From Prosopocoilus inquinatus (Eukaryota; Arthropoda; Insecta; Coleoptera; Lucanidae): 64,000 nucleotides of DNA. Positions 11,721-24,139 of the stretch are shown in pieces (position 1 is the stretch's first letter; the number at the start of each line of letters is the position of its first letter). The stretch lies in contig CM069874.1 of the NCBI GenBank assembly GCA_036172665.1, forward strand, positions 55,286,707 to 55,350,706, given 5' to 3'. Position numbers and translations under genes: made by a program. Under the pieces are notes generated by a model, which ran no database searches, was not told the DNA's origin, and saw nothing but the letters and a program-made list of their open reading frames with translations.

Positions 11721-12126
11721 GTCAATAACTAAGGCCATCTTTTGAGGTGAAGTTTAGAAACTGAAATTAAAAGTGCCTGTAATCTTGAAACTAATTAATT
11801 TAGAACGAAACTTTATTCGAGGATTTTTACTTACGTTTGAATTGCAAAATTTATGATGAGTCTTTATGGTTTTTCTATAGTTCTATAATTTTACACAATC
11901 CGTTCCGAACAAGCAAAAAGACCCGCACCGCTTACGTAGTTGCTTGAGTCAATCTGTATACGTCGACGTTTAGCTACTTGTACAGTTCAGGAATTTATTA
12001 TTTATCTGAGCCAGAAATTATCATTTGCAAATATTTGTAGTACTCTCAAGAAACGTATTTATTATTTCAAATGTTTTCAAAAATGACTATAATAATTTCT
12101 ACAGACTGTTAAACGAATAGCGAAAC

Positions 12127-13488
12127 TAGTGCTGGCAAAAACCGAAAAAAATTGAAACCGAATAATCGGTTTCTTTAAAAACCGGTTTTGGATAAAACCG
12201 GTTATCCAAATAATGGTTAAAACCGACTATTCGAATATCCAAAAACCGGTTTTGGATGAAACCGGTTATCCAAATAATGGTTAAAACCGACTATCCGAAT
12301 ATCCAAAAACCGATTATTCGGATATTCGAAAAACCGACTATTCAAATATCCAAAAACCGACTATTTGGATATTTGAAAAACTGTCTTGAATATATTCAAA
12401 AAACGACTATTCGAAAACCGGTTAAAAAGGTATTAACAACAACTGATTTATAAAAAACAGACTCCACGGAATTTTATCTCTAAACGCCAATTTTACAATG
12501 GCCACATATTTTTGAAATATAATTATGAATTACGTGTTACGTTACAGGTTATAGTACAGAAGGAAATGCAATGTACTAGTGGTTTAAAAGTTTGTTATTT
12601 CCAAGGCAAGAGCGCCACTAATGTTTCTGGTTTTTATTCAGATGAAGATGTTTTCAAACATTTCAATTTTGTGCTTCTCATCTCCATTTTAAAGTATTAA
12701 CTATATTTGTAATTTATAAGGACTCACACATCTGAAACTTGACACAAACTCACTAATAATAGTTTTCGTTTTCTTTTTGTTAAATAAGATAAATGTCAGT
12801 TATTCTTGTTCTATTTAATGAACAATGTTCAACAAATCATAGAAGTAATGCAAATATTTTATGTTGTAAAAATTCATTATGGTGTCGAACAACATCTGTA
12901 CCATAAATTATGGTATTATGATCTACAATAAACTTCTTGAATTCTCCGAAAGACGGTTGGGTACGGTCGAAAAGGCTACTCACAACAAAAACCAAAATTA
13001 TTTTAATTCTTCTTCTAATCTGTGGATAAGATCGTACCACTTGACACTTACATTTTTTTACGTAGTGAACATAACAGATAAGATTTACCTTCAGTTCTTT
13101 TTGTTTAATACTTCCAACATTTTCAATTTTATTTGAGTTTTTAATATGCTGTCTCAAATTCCTAAGATTATCTTTAAATGCGTGAAAAAAATAAATACGT
13201 AATTATGTACAGTTATTTGAATTTCAGGTAGTTAGGCTATTTGAATATTTTTCACCGTTCGAATAACCGGTCATTCGAGTATCCAATTATCCAAAAACCG
13301 ATATTATTCGAATATCCGGCTATCCAAATACTTGGATATTCGAATATCCGATTATCCAAATAATTGGATATTCGAATAACCGATTATCCGGATAACCGGT
13401 TATCTGGATAACTGGTTTTCGGTTTTGTTTAAAACCTCGGATAATCCAAAACCGGTTAACCAAAAAACCGATTTGGTTGCCAGCACTA
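12127..13488. mobile_element. 1.36 kb non-autonomous hAT element with ACCGGTTATCC subterminal repeats
   Basis: Ends TAGTGCTGGCAA form an inverted repeat, and exact 8-bp target duplications AGCGAAAC lie at 12119-12126 and 13489-13496. About 300 bp at the left and 240 bp at the right are built from degenerate CCGGTTATCCAAATA / CGAATATCC units. The middle ~800 bp is AT-rich without a transposase. The open frame at 12256-12453 is the repeat array read through and is not a gene. Confidence 0.9.
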
Positions 13489-13705
13489 AGCGAAACGTCA
13501 ACATATACAGATTGACTCGAACAACTAGGTAGGCGGTGAGGGTCAGTATAAAGTCAGTCAAAATAATAACTTTTTGTATTTGTAAATAATAATAAAAATA
13601 TGTATTATTAACTCGGTTACTACTATTTATTTATACACAATGACTTTTATGCAAATTATGTTATGTGTTCTATACACAAAAATGTTATTTTGCCTTGTAT
13701 TTTAG

Positions 13706-15065
13706 GGATTGCTATCTACGATTCAGTTCTCAAACCTACAATTTAAGAAAGCTACATGAAAGCATCCACCTAACTAACAACTCTGTGCAATGCAAGTACA
13801 AAAACAATAACAGAGACCCGGCCTTGCCCGAATACAACATGTGGGACCTAAAACGATTCAGGAGCTATTTGGAGATGATCGGTTACCCGAAGGCGTTCGA
13901 CGAAATTATTTTTCCGGGGATGAAGGAGTGCATTACTGCAGCGATTCTAATCAACCAGGACTACATACATCCGAGAAAGAACAGTTTCGAATTGTACGGG
14001 GCTGATTTCATGCTGACAGAAGATTTTCAGCCGTGGTTGATAGAAATTAACTCGAGGCCGGCCCTGCATGCTTCCACGCCGATTACATCAAGGATGTGTC
14101 CTCGAGTTTTAGAAGATGTAATTAAAGGTAAATTTCTAAATCGCCTTGTTCGATTCTTCTCTGAAACTGTGGTTATACTTTCAGTTATAGTGGATTTCGC
14201 AAGGAACTCAAAAAGTAGCACTGGCGGTTTTCAACTTCTCTACAAAGAACGTTACTGCCCGCTGCCTTCGGTAGATTTGGCAAACCTCAAAATACAAGGA
14301 CATCCACTCCCTCCGAAGTACTTCTACACCCCACCCACCGAAATGATTCAGAATCAGAAAGAACTTGACCGTGTTTCTTCGGAGATAATTAACATAAACA
14401 ATACGCAGACCTACATGAAATACGTGAGCAAGCAGATGAAGAAAACCTTGGAAAATCTACTGGAAATTATTCATAGAGAACGCGAGCGAAGGAACTTCGT
14501 GAAATCAAAAAGGCGCGATAATTATCTCACCATGAAGACTGCAAAGCAATCTAAATTACCTTTGGATCTGCAAAAGGACAGCATTCAATACCTAGATGAT
14601 ATCACTAAGGTTAACAAGGATATAAAAGAGATGCAGCAAATTCTAAAACCGGATTACTTCTCTGATAAAGGCCTGAAGCAGTTTACGGATAAAGTCCAAA
14701 ATTGCAGCCGCAACGACCTACCACCAAAGAACGCGAAGCCTAAAAACGACGATATGATTATAATTGGAAAGCCACAAGTGATTGAAATCAAAGAATTTAA
14801 AGATAAAAATGAATTCACGGATGCCGATAGTATTGACGAAGATTCAGAATGTACGGAAAAACACGAGCTGTATTTAACAGAAGAAAACCTGGCGAAGGTT
14901 GCCGAAGAGCTGCCGAAAAAATCAGATTCAGAGTTAAACATTGAAACGAAAAAGATCGAGGAGGCTATCAGAAATATAACAAAAGGTTCGGGTAAAAAGA
15001 ACCGATCGTCTATCTTCGGTGATTTCTTTAGTTTCGTAAATGTATTTCACAAAAAACGAAAATAA
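13706..15065 (+). CDS. TTLL3: Tubulin glycylase TTLL3-like, coding exons 4-5 (3' part of gene)
   Basis: Exon 4 is 13706-14127 and exon 5 is 14185-15065, separated by a 57-bp intron (14128-14184). That intron is a multiple of three without a stop, so an uninterrupted frame runs through it; removing it restores the family run EDVIKVIVDFAR. The exons encode the second half of the TTL ATP-grasp domain: LHESIHLTNNSVQ, NMWDLKRFRSYLE, and the catalytic/Mg-binding YGADFMLTEDF and LIEINSRPALHAS near residue 704. After about residue 740 comes a charged, Lys/Glu-rich tail with coiled-coil character, ending in a basic stretch. Stop at 15063-15065 overlaps AATAAA strings that may be the polyadenylation signal. 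Confidence 0.93.
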
Positions 15066-17740
15066 AAATAAAATAAACCTTGTCTGTTAAATACTTTCTT
15101 TTTAAAGGTAACAAAACTTGATTTGAATTTGAATTTAATTCGCAATTCACATACATTCGATCTTTACGAGGATTGGATAACGTTTTTGGGGCGAAGCCAA
15201 GTGGTGGCTTTATTAACTTGAACTCTTCCAGACTAGTGTGCATCGGCTCGATTCCTTCAGGGCACTCGTGCCTTAAGGGGGCGTGGCCCCGAATTGGTGC
15301 TTCTCTCCTGTCTCCGTTTTCATCAGGGTAGTCCCGTTTTTTTTCGTGTGTATTGATCGTACCGTTTCTTTCGCATTTTCAAAAAGAAAACGTGTTGATG
15401 AAATCACTTATTATTATTTTTATTATCCGTCCCGAATAAAGAAATTTATCATAATACATAGAACCCGTCGACTTATAAACGTAACTTAGTTCTTAAAAAA
15501 TGAATCAGAACAAGCTTTCTTTTTTTTGTTTCAGCTGTCTCATTTAATTGGGAAAATATCACGACGTTAAAAAAAAATTTGCTTCGAACTTGAACCCTTG
15601 ACTTGTCAGGGATAAAAGTCACAGCAAGTTCGACGATAACTACCGGCCGTACACTATTTGCTTTAAACAGGCTGTTAAGCCTGCAATAAAGAAAATTAAC
15701 AATTTTGTTCTTAAGTTGTAAGTAATATGTTCAGTGGAAAAAAAAATCGCAGCAAACCAAGGAAAATTGCAATATTTTCAGAACGACAGAACTGAACAAG
15801 CTTTTGTTAACTACAGATTTTCCTGTTTAAATTTCAGTCATCATGGTGTACACAAGCGACAATTGCAAGTACAGTAAATCAAGAGTATATGGACTAAGAC
15901 ACACTTTCATTGTCGTTTCAAAGCACGCTAGAGTTTTTTAGACTGAACATACGTTATAATAAGTCAAACATCATTAATTTAATCTCAAAATACTATAAAA
16001 CCCAAAATCTTTCCAACTGCAACATACAAATTCCAACGAATTTATTTAGGAAGATAACATAAATTATGTATACAGGGTATTTTAAAACCTCCGTCTTTAA
16101 ATGAAACTCTAAGTTCCTCGTTACATAAGAGATTAATTCTTCAAATATGAAATTTTTGCCCAAGAATGAAAAACTGACCTATCACAAGCGAGCGCGTCCC
16201 TCTTTTCTGAAACCTCTGCATGGTTTACGACTTGTTTCAGCAATTTATTCCGATAAAAACAATAAACTGCAATAAAACTTTTTATTTACGTTTAGAAGAA
16301 CTCGGTCAAAGTCTTAATGTACACGAATATGAATCCGACTTGCGGATATCGGCATGTTTACTTGTATTTTCAACAAGCGATAAGTAAGAACGTTTATTTA
16401 CGCACCTCTGGACAATAACAATTATGTTAAAAATAAATACCTAATTTTCGTTAGATTTTTGCTGAAGTAATTAAACATCTTCGTACGCTAGTCTTATAAC
16501 TGAAAATGAAAATGCGTGAAATTATTTTTTAATTATCGCACTAATAGCTGTAGACTAAGTATTGCAAGAGCAGAAACTATTCCTTTTGTAAAAACGGAAA
16601 GCAAGAATTGGAGTACGATACGATGAAAAATTTAAATAAATTAGATTGCCTGTACACACAATAATCTATGGGTTCAAAATAAGTGATTGAGTAACTTCGC
16701 TAGCTCTCAATCGAATTATTTTATTAATTGTTTACATTCCAACACAAAAAACATGTTTTTATAAGGAGAATATTGAACCTGAATTTCTGAGTCGGCTTAA
16801 ACCATAAAGACATAAAAGCTCTCGCCTAGTGCAGACGTTTATTTCGTCGTTTATTCGAAGTTTTAATAAAGAAACAAATTTATTTTTGCTGTACAAATAC
16901 TACAATAAATATTAGTTATCATCATCGTAAGTTGATTATTGGCAATTTACAAATTAATATGATACAAGAATTTCCACTTTTTCGATCACCTTTAAATTGA
17001 TTTTTTAAATTTAACTGTTAAAAGTACGGATTAGCACAAAACTAATCATCAATTAATGCAACACGTGGTCAGCGATTTTATGGCCTCTAACGTCGAAGAA
17101 TAGTTGAAAACCAAACTCCGCCGGAACATTTAAGCTACATTCAGCGACCCTCAAACAATTTCTATGAAAAAATAAAATATTTTTTATCTGCGTTATTATT
17201 GCTATCTGACCAATAGTTGTATAAAAAATTTTGCTTCTTCCTTGACCACTATTTGTGGTTTCAATTAAAGACATAGGGTTAGAAACACGCTGTATATTAT
17301 TTATCCCTATGTTAAATTCTTAAGTCCCTTTCACAATAGGACATAGATGGATATACAGCATGTAACTTTAATGAGGGGACAAACTTCAAGGGCTAGTTCC
17401 TCACGCCGAAACATGAAGAAAACTTCATATAAACATATGTCCGCAAACGTATAGTTTTTCAAATATAAGAGAAATAAATTTCTATTAATGTGTGCACTAA
17501 GTAAACTTATGTTGATCCTAATCAAGTTGAGCTCATTTGTCTAAAACCGATTAGAAATGTCAGATTTGCTCGTTTAGTCGTTTCTTCACAATCTTTTGTG
17601 AGTTATTTGTAAAAATTGGGAATAACTTTTTAAGAAAACATTTTTTTGGACACGTGTTTTTTATAGTTATTACATCGTATTTGCTAAGTTTGGCCAAATA
17701 ATTCAGATACAGCCTGCATCCTCATATACATAGGTACATA

Positions 17741-17863
17741 AATCAATTCTATAACTGGGCTGCAGTCAAAAAAGGTTGATAGTAATACACTTTTAAAACT
17801 TCAACCTTTAAAAGAGTATTACTATTAACCTTTTTTGACTGCAGCCCAGTTATAGAATTGATT
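17741..17863. mobile_element. 123-bp hairpin MITE
   Basis: Arms of about 55 bp: AATCAATTCTATAACTGGGC followed by TGCAGTC and AAAAAAGGTT on the left, mirrored at 17812-17863. The loop is short, so the transcript would be a long, nearly perfect hairpin. Could be a MITE; a small-RNA precursor is possible but unsupported. Confidence 0.75.
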
Positions 17864-18012
17864 CCTTAATTGATCAGTCGTGATCATACTTCGCATAGGT
17901 ACTGTGGCTTGCAAAAAAATCACGTACACATGTTCTTTGTATTAAGTTGGTCTTGAGATTTAATTTGTCAGTGTCAAACATTCAAAATTCAGACTGACAA
18001 AAAACGAGTAAC

Positions 18013-18146
18013 TTAGGCCCAGTTTTACAATGACGGTTTAACTTTGAGCCGAAGCTTAAACCCTTCACAACAATTGTTGAAATAATCGTTGCTAAGGGTT
18101 TAAGCCTCAGCTCAAAGTTGAGCCCCATTTGTAAAACTGGACCTTA
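18013..18146. mobile_element. 134-bp palindromic MITE (GGCCCAGTTTTACAA ends)
   Basis: The left end TTAGGCCCAGTTTTACAA pairs with TTGTAAAACTGGACCTTA at the right. Inner arms AACTTTGAGC and GCTTAAACCC also pair across the centre. Non-coding. Confidence 0.75.
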
Positions 18147-19066
18147 GAAGACGAATAGTGGTTCACAGCAGTAGTGAATGATTATAGCTTAAATAAAAAT
18201 ACTATGATGCACAAATAATATGTGGGAAGAGGAAGAATTTGCAAATAGAAAAGATGGTTGGAGACAAATGTCCAAAAATATCGATTCACGACTCGGATAA
18301 TTAATAATTCTGAATTAAGAAAAAAAATCATTATAAACCGCAAGGGATTCCATGTTTTAATAAATTTTCCTATACTCTTGTCACCGACACGTCGAAAATT
18401 ACAAATTCAGATTTGAAGAGTCTTGACAAGCGTTAAAAAAATTATATGAATAGGACAGCAATCGACAATTGCATTTCGATTAAATCACATTACATTTATG
18501 GACCGTTAAATATTTGGAATGTCGTGATATTTATTGAATACCTACTGTCTGACTCATATCAGGTAAAATAGTAATAATTTCAACGGCCGTTCCTAACCTG
18601 TATATTTCGAAACATGACAAAATTCTCAAAATACCCGTTTACAAAGCAAAAAATAGATAAATACTCGGCTACTTGATTTTGAAGGTGTACGCGATTTTAT
18701 TGCAAGCAAGTGTACATATAAAATTGTAATTTGAAAATTATTTTAAGAGTTGATAAAATGTTATTCTTAATTGATTTGACGTGTACATCCATTCTTGTAA
18801 ATGGCTACTTACAATAAAGGAATTTATTATTTTTATTATTAAAAAAAAAACTCTAGATTTACTTTTATATATTCTATTACTTGTACTTAAAAAAATCTGT
18901 AAATTATAAAAAAAGAACCTCGTAATCATATTATGAAAGGTTATCATATTGAGAAAATTGAAATAACTACAACTTCCTGAATGGACATTTAAAAAGAAAT
19001 TAATAATGTCACTCGGCACAATGTTCAGAAACGTCACACCTAGTAGTTCACCTTCGATTCACTTAA

Positions 19067-19072
19067 TTTATT
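19067..19072 (-). terminator. Polyadenylation signal of ARGLU1
   Basis: AATAAA on the minus strand, 45 bp beyond the ARGLU1 stop codon. Canonical hexamer at a plausible distance. Confidence 0.5.
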
Positions 19073-19116
19073 ATAATACAAAATGTCGCGCCTCGAAAAA
19101 TATCACAAAACTTACA

Positions 19117-22100
19117 CTAGAGAACAGGTTTCAAAGAGAATGACAACTTAGGCCTAGAATTGTTTTTCCCCAGTATCCTCTTTTGTTCTTCTTTCACGCG
19201 TTTTTCCTGTTCTTTCCGCAGTTTCTGTTTTTCCTCTTCCATTTTTCTTTGTTCTTCTACCATCGCTAACCTCTCTTCTGCCTTAAAATAATACATACAA
19301 TATTATTACACGACACTGTAATAAATTCAACAATCCAATACTTTAAAGACAATTTATGTATTTACTAACGCTTACCAGTTTTCGCTGGGCTTCTTCAATT
19401 TTTCTATTATTTTCAGCCATAATTTTTTCTAGATCTTCCCTTTTACGTCTTTCCTCCTCCTATAAACAGTTCAAGCGTGAATTTTAGAAAAGACATTTGG
19501 AACGGCCGGCCCCTAGCTTCCATTTATTCTGCCCCATTCATAAACTTCTTTGTTTCAAACCGAGATCTAAATTTAAACATTAATATCACGCATTCGGAGC
19601 AACAATTTGAATCAAAGAAAATACTCTTGCACATCGTTTATTATTAAGTTCCTGTACACACAGAAATGTGAGTCAATGGTTAAGGGACCCTTGCGCTTTT
19701 CGTTTTCTGTTTAAAACTGCGACGCAGTTTTCTCGCCAACTGAAAGACACATAGAAAAGAATCGAATGTTTTTGACAGGCGAAAATAAAAATGGGCGGAA
19801 AAGTGCGGCGCAAATTAAATCATCCCCGTGGAGGGAATCAAAAAGAAAAACCACAAAAAAATCCCTGGTTTGATTCTGCGTTAATGCAATTAAACAGCAG
19901 GCACAGCTAGGTATCGGGCCAGTTTTGAAAGGTATGAAAATACACAAACTCCCTGTTCAATCTTAAAATATACTTAAAAATATACAAAAAAAAAATAGAA
20001 AAAGCTGGATAATACCTGCTAGACGAGGTAGGTCCACGATGGCTCGAAACAGCTCGTGTCTTGAACCTTCTCTGCTTAGCTGCTCTCCTTATCTTATAAG
20101 CTATTAGCCAAGTGGCAAATGGTTTGTTAATTATTTAACTATTCTTGGATAATCCTTACACACTCGTCTAGTGCTATGTCTATGTCCTTATTGGCCTCAA
20201 CTTTTATATTACTTTCAATTCACAAAGAGGGCTTAATATTTAAGTTTTTTCCACCATCTTTACAGCAATACAAAACACAAGGAAACAATTTCATTGGTTT
20301 CATTTCAGTATTTGTCATACAGGCAAAAAGGCTGAATTAAATTTTTATAAACAAATCAGATACAAGATATTCTATGACCAAAAAATAGTTTTCTTGTTAA
20401 TATTTCAGAAAATGACAGCTTGCAATCATATTCATATTAACAATACAAACTAAATCTAAACAATATAATATTTTTACAATAATGTAATACTATATAAAAA
20501 GCTAACGTTTTTAAAAAGTAAAGAAACATGCATTTTAAATGAATATGATCACATGTAATTCGTACAATTTTGTTTTAGCTTTGAATGTTTGTCTCACAAA
20601 TTATGTAATGCAGAGCTAATCTCTTTAAGTATGTTTTAAATATAACTTTTGCTTTAGAAATAATCTAATCGTTAAAGATAAAATAAATCCACGACAAACT
20701 TCATTCATAACATCAAGTAAATTATGCCTGCTCAATTATATTATCGGAGTATAAATGTAGAATCTCAAAAAAAAAGGACTCGATAGTTTTAGAAAATTTG
20801 CTGCTGCTGTCTTATTTATTAATTTCAATACTGCAGACTGTTAGTTACTTTTAAATATGTTTAAGCATGAAGGTAAAATTCAAAAAATCTAGAATTATTT
20901 CAAACTTGTTTTAACTGGATATTTAGAATAAATCAATGCAATAAATTTTAATTTGTATTCTTGGGGTATACAATGAGACAGCCATAATTTACAGAAACTG
21001 ATAGGTATTTACTGAATCAATTTATAGTAATAAACCCTTTAACCATAAGCACTTATGTTAATTATAAATTGTAAATTGTTTTGACTACAAGTTAAAATTG
21101 TGAAAAAAAAAACAGAAAATATAGTATTAATAAAATTTAAAATAACTTTTTAACCAATAATGACACAAGCTTTAAGTCATGTTTGTTCCACGGTTTTCAT
21201 TTAAAACTGCACAAAATGCATATGGTTAGGGAAACATGATCCTTTTACTGATTCAATTTGCAAAATATATTTGATATATCAGCAAAGAAAAATTAAAGAA
21301 CATAAATACTATTGTATTCTCCAGTTGTTAGCTTTTATTTTTAAAGATATTGGAAAGCCGGAGGGAAAGAAGTGGTAGGAATAGAACTATGTCATTGTAA
21401 GACAACCAAGCCTTACAGCAACATTTCAAGAAAACTGATCAACTTAAAAGAAGAAGAAAAAAGATACTTACAAAACGCACAACTTTAAATAATATAAATC
21501 TATTTGAATCAAATGACAAATCTATAATAAATATAATACAAACGCTTTGCCAATACTGAAAAGTGCGGCGGCCAAAATTTTTCTCTTACCTCTCTGTGTT
21601 TCTCTTCGAGCAATTGCCTCTCCCTTCTTTGTTCCATTTCTTCCATCATTTGAGCTTCCATTATCTTTTTCGCCTCCTCCACTCTTTTCGAGACTTCGCG
21701 TTCGATTTCATCTTTTCTTTTCTCCAATTCCTCCTCCACACGTTTATTTACTAATTCTTCTATACGTTTGGCGGTTTCTTCTTCTATTAATCTCTGCTCC
21801 GCTTCTCGTTGTCGCCTGTGCCTCTCCATTTCTGCTAGCCTTTCTACTTCATCCATTTTACGTATTTTCGAAGACTTTTTGTGCTTATGCTTTTCTAATT
21901 TTGTGAGATCAATTGAGCCATCACTGCTTGACAAGGAAGAACCTGAATTCGATCTTCTCCTACGGTAAACAGGCACACTTTATTGAAACTAGACCCAAAC
22001 AAGCTACGTAAACAGTAGCACATAAGAATATTGATGCTAAACTGTCTAAGAAATATTATTTAATTAAAAATGCTTTTTAATAATTAACATAAAAGCTAAC

Positions 22101-22255
22101 CTTGACTTGGAGCTTCGTTCCTTTGATTTTTCTTTGTATGTTTTGCTGTGAGAACTGGAGCTTCTTTCCGATCTATCTCTGGACTTACTCCTTTTATGGT
22201 GTTTAGTTTTGTGATGCTTTTTCGGCGACCTACTTCTCGAACGCGATCTTCCCAT
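19117..22255 (-). CDS. ARGLU1: ARGLU1 (arginine/glutamate-rich protein 1) homologue
   Basis: Four coding exons on the minus strand: 22101-22255, 21590-21959, 19376-19459 and 19117-19281, 774 bp in total, giving 257 aa. The start is the ATG at 22255 ([13 protein letters not shown]); the GTG two codons upstream is not needed. Residues 1-65 are an RS-rich domain with Lys/His runs. Residues 75-240 are a long Arg/Glu coiled coil ([19 protein letters not shown] and following). The C-terminus [19 protein letters not shown] matches the family end ([16 protein letters not shown]). ARGLU1 acts in the nucleus with Mediator and spliceosomal proteins and modulates alternative splicing (family knowledge). 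Introns are 141, 2,130 and 94 bp. It lies head-to-head with UPF0598 across a MITE cluster. Confidence 0.95.
19460..21589 (-). other. Long intron 2 of ARGLU1
   Basis: 2.1 kb intron between codons for ...LLEEKHRE and [11 protein letters not shown]. Mostly very AT-rich, with a more balanced block at about 19680-19970. In vertebrates the second ARGLU1 intron carries an ultraconserved element and retained-intron/poison-exon autoregulation; whether this intron does the same cannot be told from sequence alone. Confidence 0.8.
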
Positions 22256-22569
22256 TTTCACACCTTATTTTTGTACTATAACGCTAAAACACCTTTCTCT
22301 GGAACTCCGCCAACTTGTCGCCAGCTGTCAATCAAGAAAGCTAATCGAGCATGCGCTATCAACTATCAACCAGTCGCAAACAACGCTCAAAATATCTAAC
22401 GTCTATTTCACCTAAAAAAAAAAAAAAAACAATAGAGTAGATTGTGTTCAATTTCCTGTCCAAACTTTACCTAACAAAGCTTGCACTCTTACTTCTTGAG
22501 CGGAAATATGAACCATATGAACAAAGTACAAAATAAACACTAACTAGTAAAACTCTTGTTAAGTCAGAT

Positions 22570-22990
22570 TAGAGATGGGACTCCACCCGGTGCAATCATT
22601 TGCACCGGTGGAATCACGGAATGCACCCGGTGCATTGGGTGCATTGCCCAGTTGCTTACGTTTACATAAAACATAAAAAAATGCTTCATTATGACATCAA
22701 ATATAATATAATATAATATTTTTTGTGCGGACCATCACTAGACAACGTTAATTTCAAGAAGTTACTCATTTTGTGCAGACTTTAAGCTATTCACGACACA
22801 GTATGCAACATATAATCTTATAAACCACCTGCAAACAATTAAATAATATCAAGAAAAGGTTATTTCTCGTTCGGTTTGCGCGGGAAATTTAAATTCTTGA
22901 ATGCACCCGGTGCATTCGTGTATGCACCCTGGTGAATGCACCCATATGGGTGCTTTCAATGCACCGGGTTCATTCACTGGCCCATCTCTA
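22570..22990. mobile_element. 421-bp hAT MITE (TAGAGATGGG ends), copy 1
   Basis: Ends TAGAGATGGG and CCCATCTCTA, with exact 8-bp target duplications AGTCAGAT at 22562-22569 and 22991-22998. Subterminal regions are built of ACCCGGTGCA / TGCACCGG palindromic units. It is non-autonomous; the open frame at 22901-23197 is repeat read-through. Confidence 0.9.
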
Positions 22991-23007
22991 AGTCAGATAG
23001 TGACAAC

Positions 23008-23491
23008 TAGAGATGGGCCAGGGAATGAACCTGGTGCAATGAAAGCTCCTATGTGGGTGCATTCACCAGGGTGCATACACGAATGCACCGAGTACATTCA
23101 TAAATTTAAATTTCTCGCTCAAACCGGACGAAAAATTACCCTTTGTTGCTATTATTTAACCGTTTACAGACGGTTTACAGGTTTATACCTTTCATAACCT
23201 AATAGTTAATAAAAATAATTTAATAGTTAATAGTTAGTGTTAGGTTTAATCTAAGCTTTTACAGCTTTAAATCTGAACAAAACTTTGAATATGTTTTTTA
23301 AATTAACGATAGGTTGGTGTTACAAATTAATTGTCAATAATTGTATAGCAATAATCCACGCAAAATATGCTACATTTAGTATCATTTTGAAACATGTTTT
23401 TATTTCTTACGTAAATGGAGGTAAATTGGCAATGCATCCAATGCAACTGGTACATTGTGGGTGCATTCCATGATTCCGCCGCCCATCTCTA
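23008..23491. mobile_element. 484-bp hAT MITE (TAGAGATGGG ends), copy 2
   Basis: Same family as 22570-22990. Flanked by GTGACAAC (23000-23007) and GGGACAAC (23492-23499), an 8-bp duplication with one change. It lies only 17 bp from copy 1, showing repeated insertion at nearly the same place. Confidence 0.85.
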
Positions 23492-24139
23492 GGGACAACT
23501 AATGTGACTTGTGAGCATAGAGATAAATATATAGTATATTTATCTCAATGCTTGTGAGTCGGCAATATTACCACGTTACCTTACGGTAAATTTCCAATGT
23601 TACCGGTAAGTTCATTTGTTACCGCTTGTTACCGTATGTTACTTCTGTTGTCAACATAATGTAATTTCGAGTTTCAAACTTGCAAAATACAAGTAAACCA
23701 ATGAAACAAATGGTCAAGGAATATTTTTAGTTAGCTAGGAAAAACGTAAATACTAAAAGAACAAAATAAATACTCCATAACCTAAAATGATTTTTGTTTA
23801 GACATGAAATTATTCAGTGGAAATATTAGTGTTGTGAGTCGGTAATATTACCACGTTACCGGTAAATTTCCAATGTTACCGGTAAGGTTACATTCATTTG
23901 TTACCGTATGTTACTTCAGTTGTCAACCAGGGTTGTCAACATAACGTAATTTCGAATTACACACTTGCAAAATGCAAGTCAACCAATGAAACAAATGGTC
24001 AAGGAATATTTTTGATTAGCTAAGAAAAACGTATATACTAAAAAAAGTAAATAAATATTTCATAATCTAAAATGATTTTCGTTTACGCGTGAATTTATTG
24101 AGTGGAAATACGTACTATTAAATAACGGAAACTTTATTA

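Larger units (their letters stand above)
3025..13705 (+). other. Giant TTLL3 intron loaded with transposons
   Basis: Intron 3 of TTLL3, donor ACAG|GTAACC and acceptor TTTTAG|GGATTG. The flanking codons join in frame to give the conserved run WIYRDCYLRFSSQ. At 10,681 bp it is about 180 times longer than the other three introns (57-59 bp). The excess is explained largely by two hAT elements, an ACAGGGTG-type element, several small inverted-repeat elements and retroelement pieces listed separately. Stretches between these show no gene. Confidence 0.88.
15066..19066. other. Intergenic stretch between TTLL3 and ARGLU1 (convergent genes)
   Basis: AT-rich, no recognisable gene. It contains AATAAA at 15061-15066 and an isolated TACAGGGT end at 16072. 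Two small hairpin elements (17741-17863 and 18013-18146) are listed separately. Short frames (for example 17053-17274, 18738-19037, both minus) have no family features. Confidence 0.5.

Noticed and set aside
12256..12453. 65-codon frame with repeated IQK/IFEKP units
   Set aside because: Translation of the ACCGGTTATCC subterminal repeats.
21547..21968. Plus-strand hydrophobic frames opposite ARGLU1
   Set aside because: Mirror of the Arg/Glu coding strand; Arg/Glu-rich codons read in reverse give Leu/Phe/Ser-rich frames.
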